In this document: piece after piece, positions 6,985 to 15,463 of the stretch
Numbering within the stretch: position 1 is the stretch's first letter
How the letters are laid out: each line of letters starts with the position of its first letter
NCBI GenBank assembly: GCA_947631935.1
Contig: CANRNG010000007.1
Span: 1-42,772 of the forward strand
Length of the DNA stretch: 42,772 nt
Origin: an uncultured Erysipelothrix sp.
GTDB taxonomy: Bacteria; Bacillota_I; Bacilli_A; Erysipelotrichales; Erysipelotrichaceae
Direction of reading: 5' to 3'
Position numbers and translations under genes: made by a program
The notes under the pieces: model-generated
What the model saw: only the letters and a program-made list of their open reading frames with translations
What the model was told of the DNA's origin: nothing
Databases searched by the model: none

Positions 6985-9900
6985 ATGATAAAAATATTTA
7001 GGAAGTTAAGAAAGGTTTTTGAGAATATCGTTCAATTAAGTTTAAAGAAAGTTTATAAAGCAACTGCAATATTTGTAGTTGCTTTTTTAGTCTTCTTTAC
7101 AGCTGTCATACCTATAATTGCTGCATCAAGAGTTACAACCACTCCAAATATAAGTGGCACGAATGTAACTGTGAGATGGAATCAAAATACGTCATTTTAT
7201 TGGGTAGGTAATTATCCAGCAATTAATGTTGATGGTGTAGTAGCATACTGTATTGAACCGTTGGTTACGGGAGTACCTACCAACTCAGCATCTGCAACTA
7301 ATTTAGACTCGTTATCTCAATTAAGAGTTATGCACGGGTATTCTCAAGTAAATAGTATTAATACCTCACAAAAAAGACAGGTTTCTTTAATTGCAAATTA
7401 TGGATATGGATACCCTGGCCATAATACAACAGCTTATAGATGGGCGACCCAAGTTCTTATTTGGGAAGAACTAGGGTTTACTGTAACGGGCGGCATAAAC
7501 ATATCCACGGAGAAAGCCAATATATCCGCACTTGTGAACAATCACCGTAGCGTACCGTCATGGAATAAAACAACAAGAACGGTTAAGAACGGAGATATAG
7601 TTGACTTATCTCATAGTTCAATATCGATGTTTAATATTACAACGATTAGAGGATTAACCGTAACGGAACATTTAGGCAATACTTTAAAAGTTAGAGTAAC
7701 AGATGCAACAAACGCATACTTAAGGTTAGATAAAAAACAAGGAATCACCACAGGTTCTTCTTTAATCTATACTGATGGTACTACCCAAAGAGCGGGTGTT
7801 TTTGGGCTTTATGATCCAGTAGAGTCGATATTAAATTTCAAACCCGCTACTGGAAATATTACACTTGAAAAGCAAGACGTTGCTAAAAAAACATATGCTA
7901 ACGTTGTTTTTGAGTTATCACAAAACAAGTCAACCATTCTGGGGACATACACGACAGGTTCAAATGGAAAAGTAACTGTTTCAAACCTTGAGGCAGGAAC
8001 CTATTATGTAAGAGAAAAATCAGTGCCAGAACCTCTTGTATTAGATCCGTCATGGAAAACAATCACTGTTACTGCTGGAAATACGACGGCATTCTTAGCA
8101 GTGAACGAAATTAAGCCAGTGGCAACCATTGGAATTAATAAAGTTAGAATTGATACTAAAAAAGCGTCTCAAGGCTTAGACGTAGAAGTATGGTATGACA
8201 AGGTTCAAAATTATAACTGGAATTTAAGCGAATACAGTAATACTCCTATAAAAATAACACTTACAAATAAAACAACTGGCAAAGAAGTTCTGAGTAAAAC
8301 ACATACAATTCAGAATTTCCCCACAAGTGAAGTATACAAAGTACCGTCAAATTTATTGAGTGTCAACAATAAGTCTAATTATGAGGTTTCGCTTTCGGTT
8401 GCATCAAATGTTTCGCATCAAATAGAAATTGATAAATCACCTATAAACACAGATGGCTACACTGCTTCTGAAGCTTTGATTGAGCAAAAAGCACAACATG
8501 GACAAGATGTCCATGTAGAACAAATTATTCGTACAGAGCGAGAATTTGGAAAATCGATGCAAACTTGGAAAGAAAGTTTCACCATTGATGTTCCTGTGAT
8601 GAAATCACTCCGCGCAGGAAGAGGGTATGCTTATGATACTCTTGCTTCTTATTCGAATGAGTTGAATCAATCCCATTCTTTCGAGCTAGTGTTGAATTCA
8701 AGTAATGAATTGGTAGATGGTAATTGGTATCAGCGTGGAAGCACTCATGCAAAAATACCTCTTCTTTTAAAAGAAAATTCAACTTATGTTACGCCACGTG
8801 TTGCTGCCAAAAGAGTTGTTAGTGGTGATGCAATATCAGGTGATCACTATGATAGTTTATCATCTTCAGAAAAATTGAAATATAGAGAAGGTGGCCATCA
8901 GATTTTAACTCCGATGTGGTCAACCGATGTTGGGATTTATGATTTATATTTAGAGACATCAAGTATTGGGGTCAATAGTTTTAGGGTAAAACTGAATGAC
9001 GAAATTGAAATCTATGCTTACATGTTCGGATGGTTTGACGAAAACGGAACATCACCAACCATAAAAGAAGATGAAACGATTATCTCTCCAATTATGGCAG
9101 TTGATCGCGATGGCAATGGCATGATTGACATGTGGGATGAATCGGGTGTTCCTGATAACTGGGGTGTTGAATTAGCAGATGGGACTAAAGTCCTTACCCT
9201 TGTTGAAAAGCAATTTTTTGATATTCTTGGGCCTGCCACTGTCTCATATGATTTAAACGGTGGGTCTGGATCTTTTCCTGGACTTGAAGTTACAGAGGGG
9301 GATTTATATCAAGTAAACGCCTCCACCCCTACAAAGAACAATTTTATTTTTGGTGGTTGGACAAACAGTGTTGATGGTAAAACATATCAACCTGGAGAGT
9401 CTTTCATAGTTGAACACGATACAAAGTTAACAGCACAATGGAAACAAAATGTTTATACTGTTACTTTTAATCTTAATGGTGGTGGTGGGTCAATTGCATC
9501 ACAAACTGTGGAGTATGGATCCAAGGTTATTAAACCATCAAATCCATCTCGTACTGGATATTCATTTACAGGATGGAGTCCCGACATCAATCAGCCTATT
9601 ACAACAAATACAACCTTTGTAGCACAATGGTCAATTAACACATATAGCATTACTTATAATGCAAATGGTGGTAGTGGCGCTCCAAGTGCGCATACCAAAA
9701 CACATGATCAAGCTAACCAAAAAATAAGTTCAACTGTACCCACTAGAACAGGTTACACTTTTGTCGGATGGAATACCGTTGCAGACGGTAGTGGTACGAG
9801 TTACGCTTCGGGTGCCAATTGGACTGTTAATCAAAACTTAACACTATATGCAAGGTGGTCGCTTAATACATATAGCATTACTTATAATGCAAATGGTGGT

Positions 9901-10710
9901 AGTGGAGCTCCGTCATCCCAAACAAAGGGGTATGGAACAAACATATCCTTAAGCACAGCTAAGCCCACTAGAACAGGTTACACATTTACTGGATGGAATA
10001 CTTCAGCAAACGGTAGCGGTACGAGCTATGCTTCGGGTGCAACGTATACAGGAAATGCAAACGTTACGCTCTATGCACAATGGTCTGCAGACACATATAG
10101 CATTACTTATAATGCAAATGGTGGTAGTGGCGCTCCTGGTGTTCAAACCAAGACACACGGCACAAAAGTTGCTTTAAGTGCTACAAAGCCAACCAGGGCA
10201 GGATATACTTTTGCTGGGTGGAATACTTTAGCGAATGGTAGTGGCACGAGCTATGCATCTGGTGCAACGTATACAGGAAATGCAAACGTTACACTGTATG
10301 CAAAATGGACTGCAATGGCTGTAACCACACATACAAAAACTGTCTCAAAAGCATTTAGTAATAACAGTGCATACACTTTAACGTTGAAGTATACTTCTCA
10401 CTACCAAGGCACAATCTTGTTAAAGGTTGAGTATGAATACTATGTACGAAAATCAAGTGGTAGTGGATTCTTTTCAAATGTCTCTGCAAACAACTCTTAT
10501 AGTCAGACTGTAGCAGGCACGAAAACCAGCGGTTCTGCCACCTATGATTTTAGAGTACCACCACAGTTCAGTAATACAACATTTAATAATACAAATAAAC
10601 GTACTGGAACAAGAACAATTAATAGTACGTCATTTACAAACAGTATTACTGTAACGGTTTCTTTAGCCAATCTTGGTAGTGCGACTGTTAGTGGTAATTT
10701 TAATAAGTAA
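6985..10710 (+). CDS. Giant thioester adhesin with SpaA-like and InlB-type repeats
   Basis: The protein has 1241 residues. A long basic leader and hydrophobic segment (about 28-47) form the signal or anchor. A thioester (TQXA-type) domain follows: the YCIEP cysteine (C89) and the glutamine of ATQVLIWE (Q156) can form the internal thioester used by Gram-positive adhesins to bond host or partner proteins covalently. A SpaA/Cna-B-like domain spans about 290-375. Near residue 706 is an EF-hand-like loop, DRDGNGMIDMWDE. Five InlB B-type repeats run from about 750 to 1110 and are nearly identical in DNA over the last three. A unique C-terminal domain ends the protein. There is no LPXTG or C-terminal anchor, so it is held by its N-terminus or released. 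It lies just upstream of the pilus cluster, which suggests a mating or attachment role. Confidence 0.85.
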   Translation: MIKIFRKLRKVFENIVQLSLKKVYKATAIFVVAFLVFFTAVIPIIAASRVTTTPNISGTNVTVRWNQNTSFYWVGNYPAINVDGVVAYCIEPLVTGVPTNSASATNLDSLSQLRVMHGYSQVNSINTSQKRQVSLIANYGYGYPGHNTTAYRWATQVLIWEELGFTVTGGINISTEKANISALVNNHRSVPSWNKTTRTVKNGDIVDLSHSSISMFNITTIRGLTVTEHLGNTLKVRVTDATNAYLRLDKKQGITTGSSLIYTDGTTQRAGVFGLYDPVESILNFKPATGNITLEKQDVAKKTYANVVFELSQNKSTILGTYTTGSNGKVTVSNLEAGTYYVREKSVPEPLVLDPSWKTITVTAGNTTAFLAVNEIKPVATIGINKVRIDTKKASQGLDVEVWYDKVQNYNWNLSEYSNTPIKITLTNKTTGKEVLSKTHTIQNFPTSEVYKVPSNLLSVNNKSNYEVSLSVASNVSHQIEIDKSPINTDGYTASEALIEQKAQHGQDVHVEQIIRTEREFGKSMQTWKESFTIDVPVMKSLRAGRGYAYDTLASYSNELNQSHSFELVLNSSNELVDGNWYQRGSTHAKIPLLLKENSTYVTPRVAAKRVVSGDAISGDHYDSLSSSEKLKYREGGHQILTPMWSTDVGIYDLYLETSSIGVNSFRVKLNDEIEIYAYMFGWFDENGTSPTIKEDETIISPIMAVDRDGNGMIDMWDESGVPDNWGVELADGTKVLTLVEKQFFDILGPATVSYDLNGGSGSFPGLEVTEGDLYQVNASTPTKNNFIFGGWTNSVDGKTYQPGESFIVEHDTKLTAQWKQNVYTVTFNLNGGGGSIASQTVEYGSKVIKPSNPSRTGYSFTGWSPDINQPITTNTTFVAQWSINTYSITYNANGGSGAPSAHTKTHDQANQKISSTVPTRTGYTFVGWNTVADGSGTSYASGANWTVNQNLTLYARWSLNTYSITYNANGGSGAPSSQTKGYGTNISLSTAKPTRTGYTFTGWNTSANGSGTSYASGATYTGNANVTLYAQWSADTYSITYNANGGSGAPGVQTKTHGTKVALSATKPTRAGYTFAGWNTLANGSGTSYASGATYTGNANVTLYAKWTAMAVTTHTKTVSKAFSNNSAYTLTLKYTSHYQGTILLKVEYEYYVRKSSGSGFFSNVSANNSYSQTVAGTKTSGSATYDFRVPPQFSNTTFNNTNKRTGTRTINSTSFTNSITVTVSLANLGSATVSGNFNK
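8496..8516. repeat. 21-bp palindrome inside the adhesin gene
   Basis: The arms are ACATGGACAA and ATGTCCATGT around G, with one mismatch. It is translated as QHGQDVHV near residue 505, in the same frame as the copy in parB. It is far from any start codon. Confidence 0.85.
9640..10318 (+). repeat. Tandem 225-228-bp coding repeats in the adhesin
   Basis: Three units start at 9640, 9868 and 10093, each opening with ACATATAGCATTACTTATAA. They encode InlB B-type repeats with the core YNANGGSGAP and the end LYA(R/Q/K)W. Near-identity at DNA level implies recent duplication or conversion, so copy number may vary between strains. Confidence 0.85.
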
Positions 10711-10726
10711 ATTTTAAGAAGGATCA

Positions 10727-10747
10727 ACATGGACACTATGTCCATGT
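10727..10747. repeat. 21-bp palindrome before the pilus operon
   Basis: The arms are ACATGGACAC and ATGTCCATGT around T, with one mismatch. It lies upstream of GGGAAGGAG, the ribosome site of the gene at 10768. Confidence 0.85.
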
Positions 10748-10767
10748 TGATGGGAAGGAGTAAATAG

Positions 10768-11214
10768 GTGAGGAAAATATTTGTAACAACCATGATCTTT
10801 GTTTTAGGGATCGTGGTCTTTTATTTGTTAGTACAATATAATCTTGAATCTACATTAAGAGATAGTATTTTTAAAACAACTGAGCTTGCAAGTGAAGCAG
10901 CTCTTATTGAAGCACAAGACGGCTCTTTAAGAGTCAAAGAAAGTGGTATGACACTTTACGATTTAAAATATTTTGAAAGTACTTTTAAAAACTCGTTTGA
11001 GAAATATGCAACATTTAATTCGGAAAAGGTAAGCCTAGAGTACAGATTCGAATACTTTATAATCAACTCAGAAGGTGTTGAAGAAATTATTACCTCAAAC
11101 AATCCATTAAATGATAATACGGTTGTAAAAGCAGTTACTACCATAGTAATTGCAGATGGAAACGAGTATAAAATTAGAAATGTTTTTGATATAACGGAAG
11201 GTAGGGTTGATTAA
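10768..11214 (+). CDS. TadE/pseudopilin-like membrane protein
   Basis: The GTG start is chosen because GGGAAGGAG precedes it. The 148-residue protein has one N-terminal hydrophobic segment (about residues 4-24) and then an extracytoplasmic domain with a long helix (LASEAALIEAQDGSLRV), the usual layout of pseudopilins. It overlaps the TadA-like ATPase gene by one base and opens the Tad-like cluster. No GxxxxE prepilin-peptidase site is obvious, so processing is uncertain. The assignment rests on topology and position rather than on a motif. Confidence 0.5.
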   Translation: MRKIFVTTMIFVLGIVVFYLLVQYNLESTLRDSIFKTTELASEAALIEAQDGSLRVKESGMTLYDLKYFESTFKNSFEKYATFNSEKVSLEYRFEYFIINSEGVEEIITSNNPLNDNTVVKAVTTIVIADGNEYKIRNVFDITEGRVD

Positions 11215-12431
11215 TGGAAGAGAAATTAAAGGGTATTATTGAATTAGTTGAGGATTCAATTAATACAGATTACCCAGACCTTGCCGTAGAAGCGATGTTT
11301 AATCCAGACAAAAGGTTGGAGTTAAGGAAACGAATACTATCAGATCATAAGAAAATTTTATCAGAAGATACTGTCGATACAATTTTGGCTGAAATTGTTG
11401 GTTTGGGCTACTTTGAAGATTTGATAAGGGATGAAGAAATTACAGATATTGGGTGGAATGGGACGGATTTGTGGGTTGAAACTTCTCAATATAAAGAGAA
11501 AATTGTGGATGTAAAAATGGACGAACGCTATATAAGAAGAATCATTCAAAGGTTTGCTAATTATGCGCATCAAGATTTTTCTGAAAAGAACCCAATCTTG
11601 GATACACAGTTGGGGAATATTCGTATTAATGCAGTCCACAATGTAATCTCAACGGTTGGTACAACAATGTCAATGCGACACGCCCGAAATCGACTTGTTT
11701 TAACAAAAGAGAATTGGCATACATTTGCAAAGATGAGTGTTTATGAACTTTTTGAAGACTTATTTAAGGTAGGTATAAATGTAGTAATCACGGGAGAGGT
11801 TGGTACAGGTAAGACTGAACTTCAAAAACTTTTGATTGGATTCGTGCCTGATAAAGAAAAATTGATTATGATCGAAGACACATTAGAAACTCATTTGAAA
11901 GATATTTATCCTGAAAAAGATATAATTTCTTGGTTAGTACCACCAGGTTTCAGTCATACGCAAATGATTAAAGCCTCATTAAGAAACAACCCAAAATATG
12001 TAGTGCTTTCTGAGGCGCGTGATGCAGCGATTTATGAAATCCATCAATCTGTACTAACAGGTCATAAAATCATCCTAACAGCGCACGCTGTGGATGCTAG
12101 AGCCTTTATCCCACGAATGATTGGGATGACTAAGCAAGAATACGATGTGGACGAGCGTACGTTAGAAATGGAATTGTTAAAATATTACAACATCGGAGTC
12201 CATATAGAAAAAAGACTGATCGATGGGAAAATGCATAGATACATAGATGAGGTAGTCGAGTACACCGAAAACGGATTACTTACACTCTATAAACAAGTAA
12301 TAATTGAGGGTGAAGATACCATTGAAATTGAAGAGTCATTTGGTTTGCTATCACAAGAAATGGTTGATCTTTTGAAAAACCATAATATTCATTCAAAATG
12401 GAATAATCAAATTCCAAAGAAAGGGGGTTAA
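11214..12431 (+). CDS. tadA: TadA/CpaF/VirB11-family secretion ATPase
   Basis: The 405-residue protein has the layout of hexameric type II/IV secretion ATPases. The N-terminal domain contains LIRDEEITDIGWNG and an RRIIQRFANYA helix. Walker A is GEVGTGKTE near residue 195, the Asp box region is LIMIEDTLE, and a conserved His-box region includes VLTGHKIILTAHA. It would power pilus assembly or substrate export at the inner face of the membrane. The order ATPase, TadB-like, TadC-like, TadE-like and small pilin-like gene matches Tad/Flp clusters better than a VirB11 next to VirB4. It is part of one long transcript that runs on into the VirB-like genes. Confidence 0.88.
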   Translation: MEEKLKGIIELVEDSINTDYPDLAVEAMFNPDKRLELRKRILSDHKKILSEDTVDTILAEIVGLGYFEDLIRDEEITDIGWNGTDLWVETSQYKEKIVDVKMDERYIRRIIQRFANYAHQDFSEKNPILDTQLGNIRINAVHNVISTVGTTMSMRHARNRLVLTKENWHTFAKMSVYELFEDLFKVGINVVITGEVGTGKTELQKLLIGFVPDKEKLIMIEDTLETHLKDIYPEKDIISWLVPPGFSHTQMIKASLRNNPKYVVLSEARDAAIYEIHQSVLTGHKIILTAHAVDARAFIPRMIGMTKQEYDVDERTLEMELLKYYNIGVHIEKRLIDGKMHRYIDEVVEYTENGLLTLYKQVIIEGEDTIEIEESFGLLSQEMVDLLKNHNIHSKWNNQIPKKGG

Positions 12432-12435
12432 AATA

Positions 12436-13236
12436 GTGAAAAAGCTAATGTCTATAGATGAAATGAATGCAATTAAGACAAAATATGATCACAAATTATC
12501 AAGGAAAGATATATTCAAAATGGCGATACTGCCTGCAATATATTTACCAACGATCTTGTTTTTAACTTTCTTTTATTGGTGGTTAATACCAATCGGTATA
12601 ATCGGAGGATTTGTTTATGCAATTACAGTTATGATTCCCAAACAAATTCAATCAAGCTATGAAAGACAATCTTTTAGAGAGAGAAACAGGTTTATTAACA
12701 ATTTTTCCCAAAGTGTACATCGGAAAAATGCAACAATCTTGGATGCATTGACTGAGGTTTCCAGTCATCGTTTAAAAGGAGAACTTCAGACTGATATAAA
12801 ACAATTGGCCGCAAAGATTGATGGATTAGAGCCTGCTGGGCGGAAAGATGCATATAATGATTTAATTAACAAATATACAAAAGATAGAATATTTGTTCAA
12901 TTCGTCGAACATATGATCACGTTGGACATTAATGGAAAAATGTACCTTGAAGCACTGGATGAAACAGCTGAAGCTCATGATCATTCACTTGAGTGGCAAG
13001 AGCATTTAATGGAAGAAAAGAAGGCAAAATTAATTTATTACTTAGTCAACAGCGCGTTGGCTTTTTTATTAGCTGAAGCAGCCATCTTATTAACTTGGGA
13101 AACATACCTTCGATCATTCGCGCATTCGGTCGTTGGCTGGATCTTTGGTATCGCCTACCTGGGAATGACATTTAATTTTAATCATCGTTTTGTACTTGAT
13201 TATAACGACGAAGAAATCATGGAGGTAAGGTTTTAA
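12436..13236 (+). CDS. tadB: TadB-like pilus platform protein
   Basis: Start is GTG after AAAGGGGGTTAAAATA. The 266-residue protein has paired hydrophobic segments near residues 28-65 and again near 195-245, flanking a charged cytoplasmic region (FRERNRFINNFSQSVHRKNATILDALTEVS). This resembles the T2SSF/TadB fold that couples the ATPase to pilin extrusion. It lies directly after the TadA-like gene and shares its boundary with the next platform gene (TAATGA). Sequence similarity to TadB is weak by eye. The call comes from topology plus gene order. Confidence 0.7.
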   Translation: MKKLMSIDEMNAIKTKYDHKLSRKDIFKMAILPAIYLPTILFLTFFYWWLIPIGIIGGFVYAITVMIPKQIQSSYERQSFRERNRFINNFSQSVHRKNATILDALTEVSSHRLKGELQTDIKQLAAKIDGLEPAGRKDAYNDLINKYTKDRIFVQFVEHMITLDINGKMYLEALDETAEAHDHSLEWQEHLMEEKKAKLIYYLVNSALAFLLAEAAILLTWETYLRSFAHSVVGWIFGIAYLGMTFNFNHRFVLDYNDEEIMEVRF

Positions 13237-14000
13237 TGAAAAAAAGTCTGTGGTTGAAGTTGTTATCGAAAAATGTAATTGACATGCAACATGAGATGGG
13301 CGACACCTACCAACGAATAGAAAAGTGGTCGATGAAATTACATTTGTTTTACTTTTTATTGATCCTAGTTTCAATTGTAATGTTGATTAGAATCGATAAC
13401 AAAGTGCTATCCGTTGTCCCGTTGGGTATGGTAGTTCTTCTCAGAAGTGCTTCTATGTATGATGTAAAACTTCAATTTAAAACATTTTCGCAAAGAAGAC
13501 ATTTCGAATTTTTATATTTTTTTACACTTCTTGTTCCCCACCTAAGTAGCGCAAGGGACAGTAAAACAGGGCTTTATAGAGTCCTTACAAAAATGGAAGA
13601 AAGATTAAAAGAAGAAGGTGAAGGAGAAAGTGATGGTGTTCTAAAGGCAGGAGTCAATCGACTAATTCTTGAAATGACAAATAATCCAGGAGTGTTGACT
13701 CCTTTTATTGATTTCGCAAGAACGTGTTCTGGCACTGAAATTGCTGAAGATGTTGCGGTTGCATTGTTTGATTTCCAACAAAATTCAGATGATCAACAAG
13801 CAATTACACGACTTAAAAATAAAGTTAATAGGGCTTTAGAAAAACGGATAGGCGAAATTGTTGATATTAAGTTAAGAAGATTCAATTGGTATTCTGAGCG
13901 GGTGGTAATGGCTGTATTCGTATTTTTGATTGGGATCATCGGAACATCCATCTATGTGCGGGTGGTCGATACATTTAATTTGATTAAGGATTTAAATTAA
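13236..14000 (+). CDS. tadC: TadC-like pilus platform protein
   Basis: This 254-residue protein has hydrophobic segments near residues 33-65 and a C-terminal one near 223-245, with a T2SSF-like cytoplasmic region between (FEFLYFFTLLVPHLSSARDSKTGLYRVL; EIAEDVAVALFDFQQ). Two consecutive T2SSF-type proteins are the signature of Tad systems. GGAGGTAAGG upstream of the ATG is the ribosome site inside the previous gene. It is followed by a palindrome and a pseudopilin gene. Confidence 0.7.
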   Translation: MKKSLWLKLLSKNVIDMQHEMGDTYQRIEKWSMKLHLFYFLLILVSIVMLIRIDNKVLSVVPLGMVVLLRSASMYDVKLQFKTFSQRRHFEFLYFFTLLVPHLSSARDSKTGLYRVLTKMEERLKEEGEGESDGVLKAGVNRLILEMTNNPGVLTPFIDFARTCSGTEIAEDVAVALFDFQQNSDDQQAITRLKNKVNRALEKRIGEIVDIKLRRFNWYSERVVMAVFVFLIGIIGTSIYVRVVDTFNLIKDLN

Positions 14001-14020
14001 CATGGACATAATGGCCGTGT
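14000..14020. repeat. 21-bp palindrome between tadC-like and pseudopilin genes
   Basis: The arms are ACATGGACAT and ATGGCCGTGT around A, with two mismatches in the right arm. AGAAAGGA follows and serves the gene at 14033. Confidence 0.85.
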
Positions 14021-14032
14021 AGAAAGGATAGT

Positions 14033-14398
14033 ATGTTTAAAGCAGAAAAAGGAATTATAGGCGACTTTCTTACCATGTTTATTTGGGGAATGGTCGTTGT
14101 CTTTATTCTTGTCTTCATGATCGTTTTCAAACAGGTCTCAGACAACAATCATATGGTTGATTATTCTAGCCAGGTGGTTGCGAGATATGGAGGTATGACA
14201 AACCAGGCAAAGAGAGAAATTGAAGAATACAGTATGACGACTTTTAACGGTAGATATAAAGTGATCAGTGAAATTCAAACAGCACGGTCATATGGCCAAC
14301 CGCTAAAATTTACATTGTCGAGTGATATAGAAGTGTTGTATTTTAAAATTCCATTAAATTTAAAAATCGGTGGTACATCCACTTCAAGGAGGCGGTGA
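14033..14398 (+). CDS. TadE-like minor pilin
   Basis: The protein has 121 residues. The short N-terminal leader MFKAEKGIIGDFL is followed by a hydrophobic helix (about 12-35) and a small extracytoplasmic domain. TadE/TadF pseudopilins share this pattern, a basic leader and glycine before a helix with an acidic residue near +5. Here the acidic residue is at +4, so cleavage is possible but not certain. It is translated from the Shine-Dalgarno next to the palindrome at 14000. Confidence 0.6.
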   Translation: MFKAEKGIIGDFLTMFIWGMVVVFILVFMIVFKQVSDNNHMVDYSSQVVARYGGMTNQAKREIEEYSMTTFNGRYKVISEIQTARSYGQPLKFTLSSDIEVLYFKIPLNLKIGGTSTSRRR

Positions 14399-14399
14399 T

Positions 14400-14540
14400 G
14401 TGTTTAGTGGTGAAAAAGAAATCACACACGAACTTGTAATGATGATTTACTATGTGCTTATTTTTGTTGGGATGATTGCTCTGATGTGGGTGTTATTTAA
14501 ACTTAACGTAGCCATCGTAGATACGACACAAAGTTTTTAG
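14400..14540 (+). CDS. Short single-helix membrane protein
   Basis: This is a 46-residue frame with a GTG start and AAGGAGG seven bases before. It has one hydrophobic helix (MMIYYVLIFVGMIALMWVLF) and starts right after the stop of the TadE-like gene. It sits among pilin-like genes and may be a minor pilin or assembly helper. No family is known to me. It is easily missed because of its size. Confidence 0.55.
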   Translation: MFSGEKEITHELVMMIYYVLIFVGMIALMWVLFKLNVAIVDTTQSF

Positions 14541-14550
14541 GAGTGGTGAG

Positions 14551-14635
14551 ATGAAAAAGGTTTTCTGGGGGTTACCCCCTTAAATTAATAAAGGGTCATT
14601 ATTAATTTTTATTTAAACATAATGCGATAATCGCA
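14551..14635 (+). promoter_or_regulatory. Leader peptide and hairpin region before the pilin gene
   Basis: A 10-codon frame (MKKVFWGLPP, 14551-14583) follows the good ribosome site AGGAGTGG. Its end is a GGGGG-TTA-CCCCC hairpin (14567-14579). It is followed by a second stem (AATTAATAA with TTATTAATT, 14583-14607) before a T-rich run, and then a TGCGAT-A-ATCGCA palindrome (14623-14635). The layout resembles a translated leader with attenuator, and it separates the pilin gene from the upstream pilus genes. Function is inferred from layout only. Confidence 0.5.
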
Positions 14636-14649
14636 ATAGGAGGTCTAAA

Positions 14650-14883
14650 ATGTTTAAAAAGTTATTAAAAAAGTTGAATGGATTGGTTATTCGTAAAAAA
14701 GTACAAATGGAAGGTGTAGCGGTATTTAGTGCTGAAAAAGAACAAACAAACACTTTAGTGGGGATCATTTATATCCTAGCAATTGCTGCAGCAGTAGGTG
14801 CATTGTTTTTACTTGCGTTTCCTGAAATTGGTGATACAGTAGTTGATTCAATCAAAGGGTTTTTCACATCGCTAGGTGTGTAG
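14650..14883 (+). CDS. Flp-like major pilin candidate
   Basis: The 77-residue protein has a basic N-terminus (MFKKLLKKLNGLVIRKK), then EKEQTNTLVGIIYILAIAAA and a hydrophobic helix (about residues 36-57), then a short polar end. Size and layout fit Flp pilins, which are small, helical and packed by their N-terminal helix. The classical G/xxxxEY cleavage site is not present, so it may be processed differently or not at all. A VirB2-like subunit is the alternative. AGGAGGTC gives a strong ribosome site, and the gene has its own structured leader, consistent with high or separately tuned expression. Confidence 0.55.
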   Translation: MFKKLLKKLNGLVIRKKVQMEGVAVFSAEKEQTNTLVGIIYILAIAAAVGALFLLAFPEIGDTVVDSIKGFFTSLGV

Positions 14884-14889
14884 GTTGAG

Positions 14890-15462
14890 ATGGTTTCGGC
14901 AAAAGTTGCCAATAAAATGATAAAAAACTACTATGATCGAGTGGGAAATGACTCATTAAGAATTAAATTTACAAAGGTTCTTAATTTTTTGGTCGATCAA
15001 AAAGTAAGCAAGCAGGTGTTGTATGAGTTCTATCATGAATTCGGGCATCATACCAAAATAGTTGAATTAAAAGGAACAAGTTCATATCTAAAAGTGGACA
15101 TGTTCCTTTTTCGTTTTAAACAAGACAGAGTTTTTGTATCGAACCAAGATAATAACGCATCTTTTTGTTTAGGATACTTTATAGATAGAGATCCAAAAAC
15201 ATTTATTAATAATTTTGAAAAGGTGGCTTTTGAGGGGATGAAGTTTAGTCAATCTCTTTTGTTGTTCAGTATATCAAATTCTTTGTCGGGAGCTGTATTT
15301 AACATGGTTAATTCAGCGTATTGGCCTTTCTATAGAAAAGGAAGCGACCAATACTTATATAAATATCACTGGACTCTTGGTAGAGCCATTGAATTTAATT
15401 TAAAGTCTATTGAATATGAAAAAAAACTAGAACAAACGATTCTAGAATATAGGGAGGTTTAG
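14890..15462 (+). CDS. Hypothetical protein of the pilus cluster
   Basis: The protein has 190 residues and no signal or membrane segment, so it is probably cytoplasmic. It contains EFYHEFGHHTKIVELKG near residue 50. HEFGHH resembles the HExxH metal motif, but the Glu is followed by Phe-Gly-His as in HEFGH zincins, and no third ligand is evident. The FGHH stretch could be chance. It lies between the pilin-like gene and the VirB2-like gene with very short gaps, so it is likely to be needed for the apparatus. The family is not known to me. Confidence 0.6.
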   Translation: MVSAKVANKMIKNYYDRVGNDSLRIKFTKVLNFLVDQKVSKQVLYEFYHEFGHHTKIVELKGTSSYLKVDMFLFRFKQDRVFVSNQDNNASFCLGYFIDRDPKTFINNFEKVAFEGMKFSQSLLLFSISNSLSGAVFNMVNSAYWPFYRKGSDQYLYKYHWTLGRAIEFNLKSIEYEKKLEQTILEYREV

Positions 15463-15463
15463 T

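Noticed and set aside
9018-9239. Minus-strand open frames inside the adhesin and other large genes
   Set aside because: They have no ribosome sites, lie opposite strongly supported genes and show no protein-like composition. They are shadows.
14890-15462. HEFGHH in the hypothetical protein as a zinc protease
   Set aside because: No further ligand or protease fold feature is visible. The match is short enough for chance.
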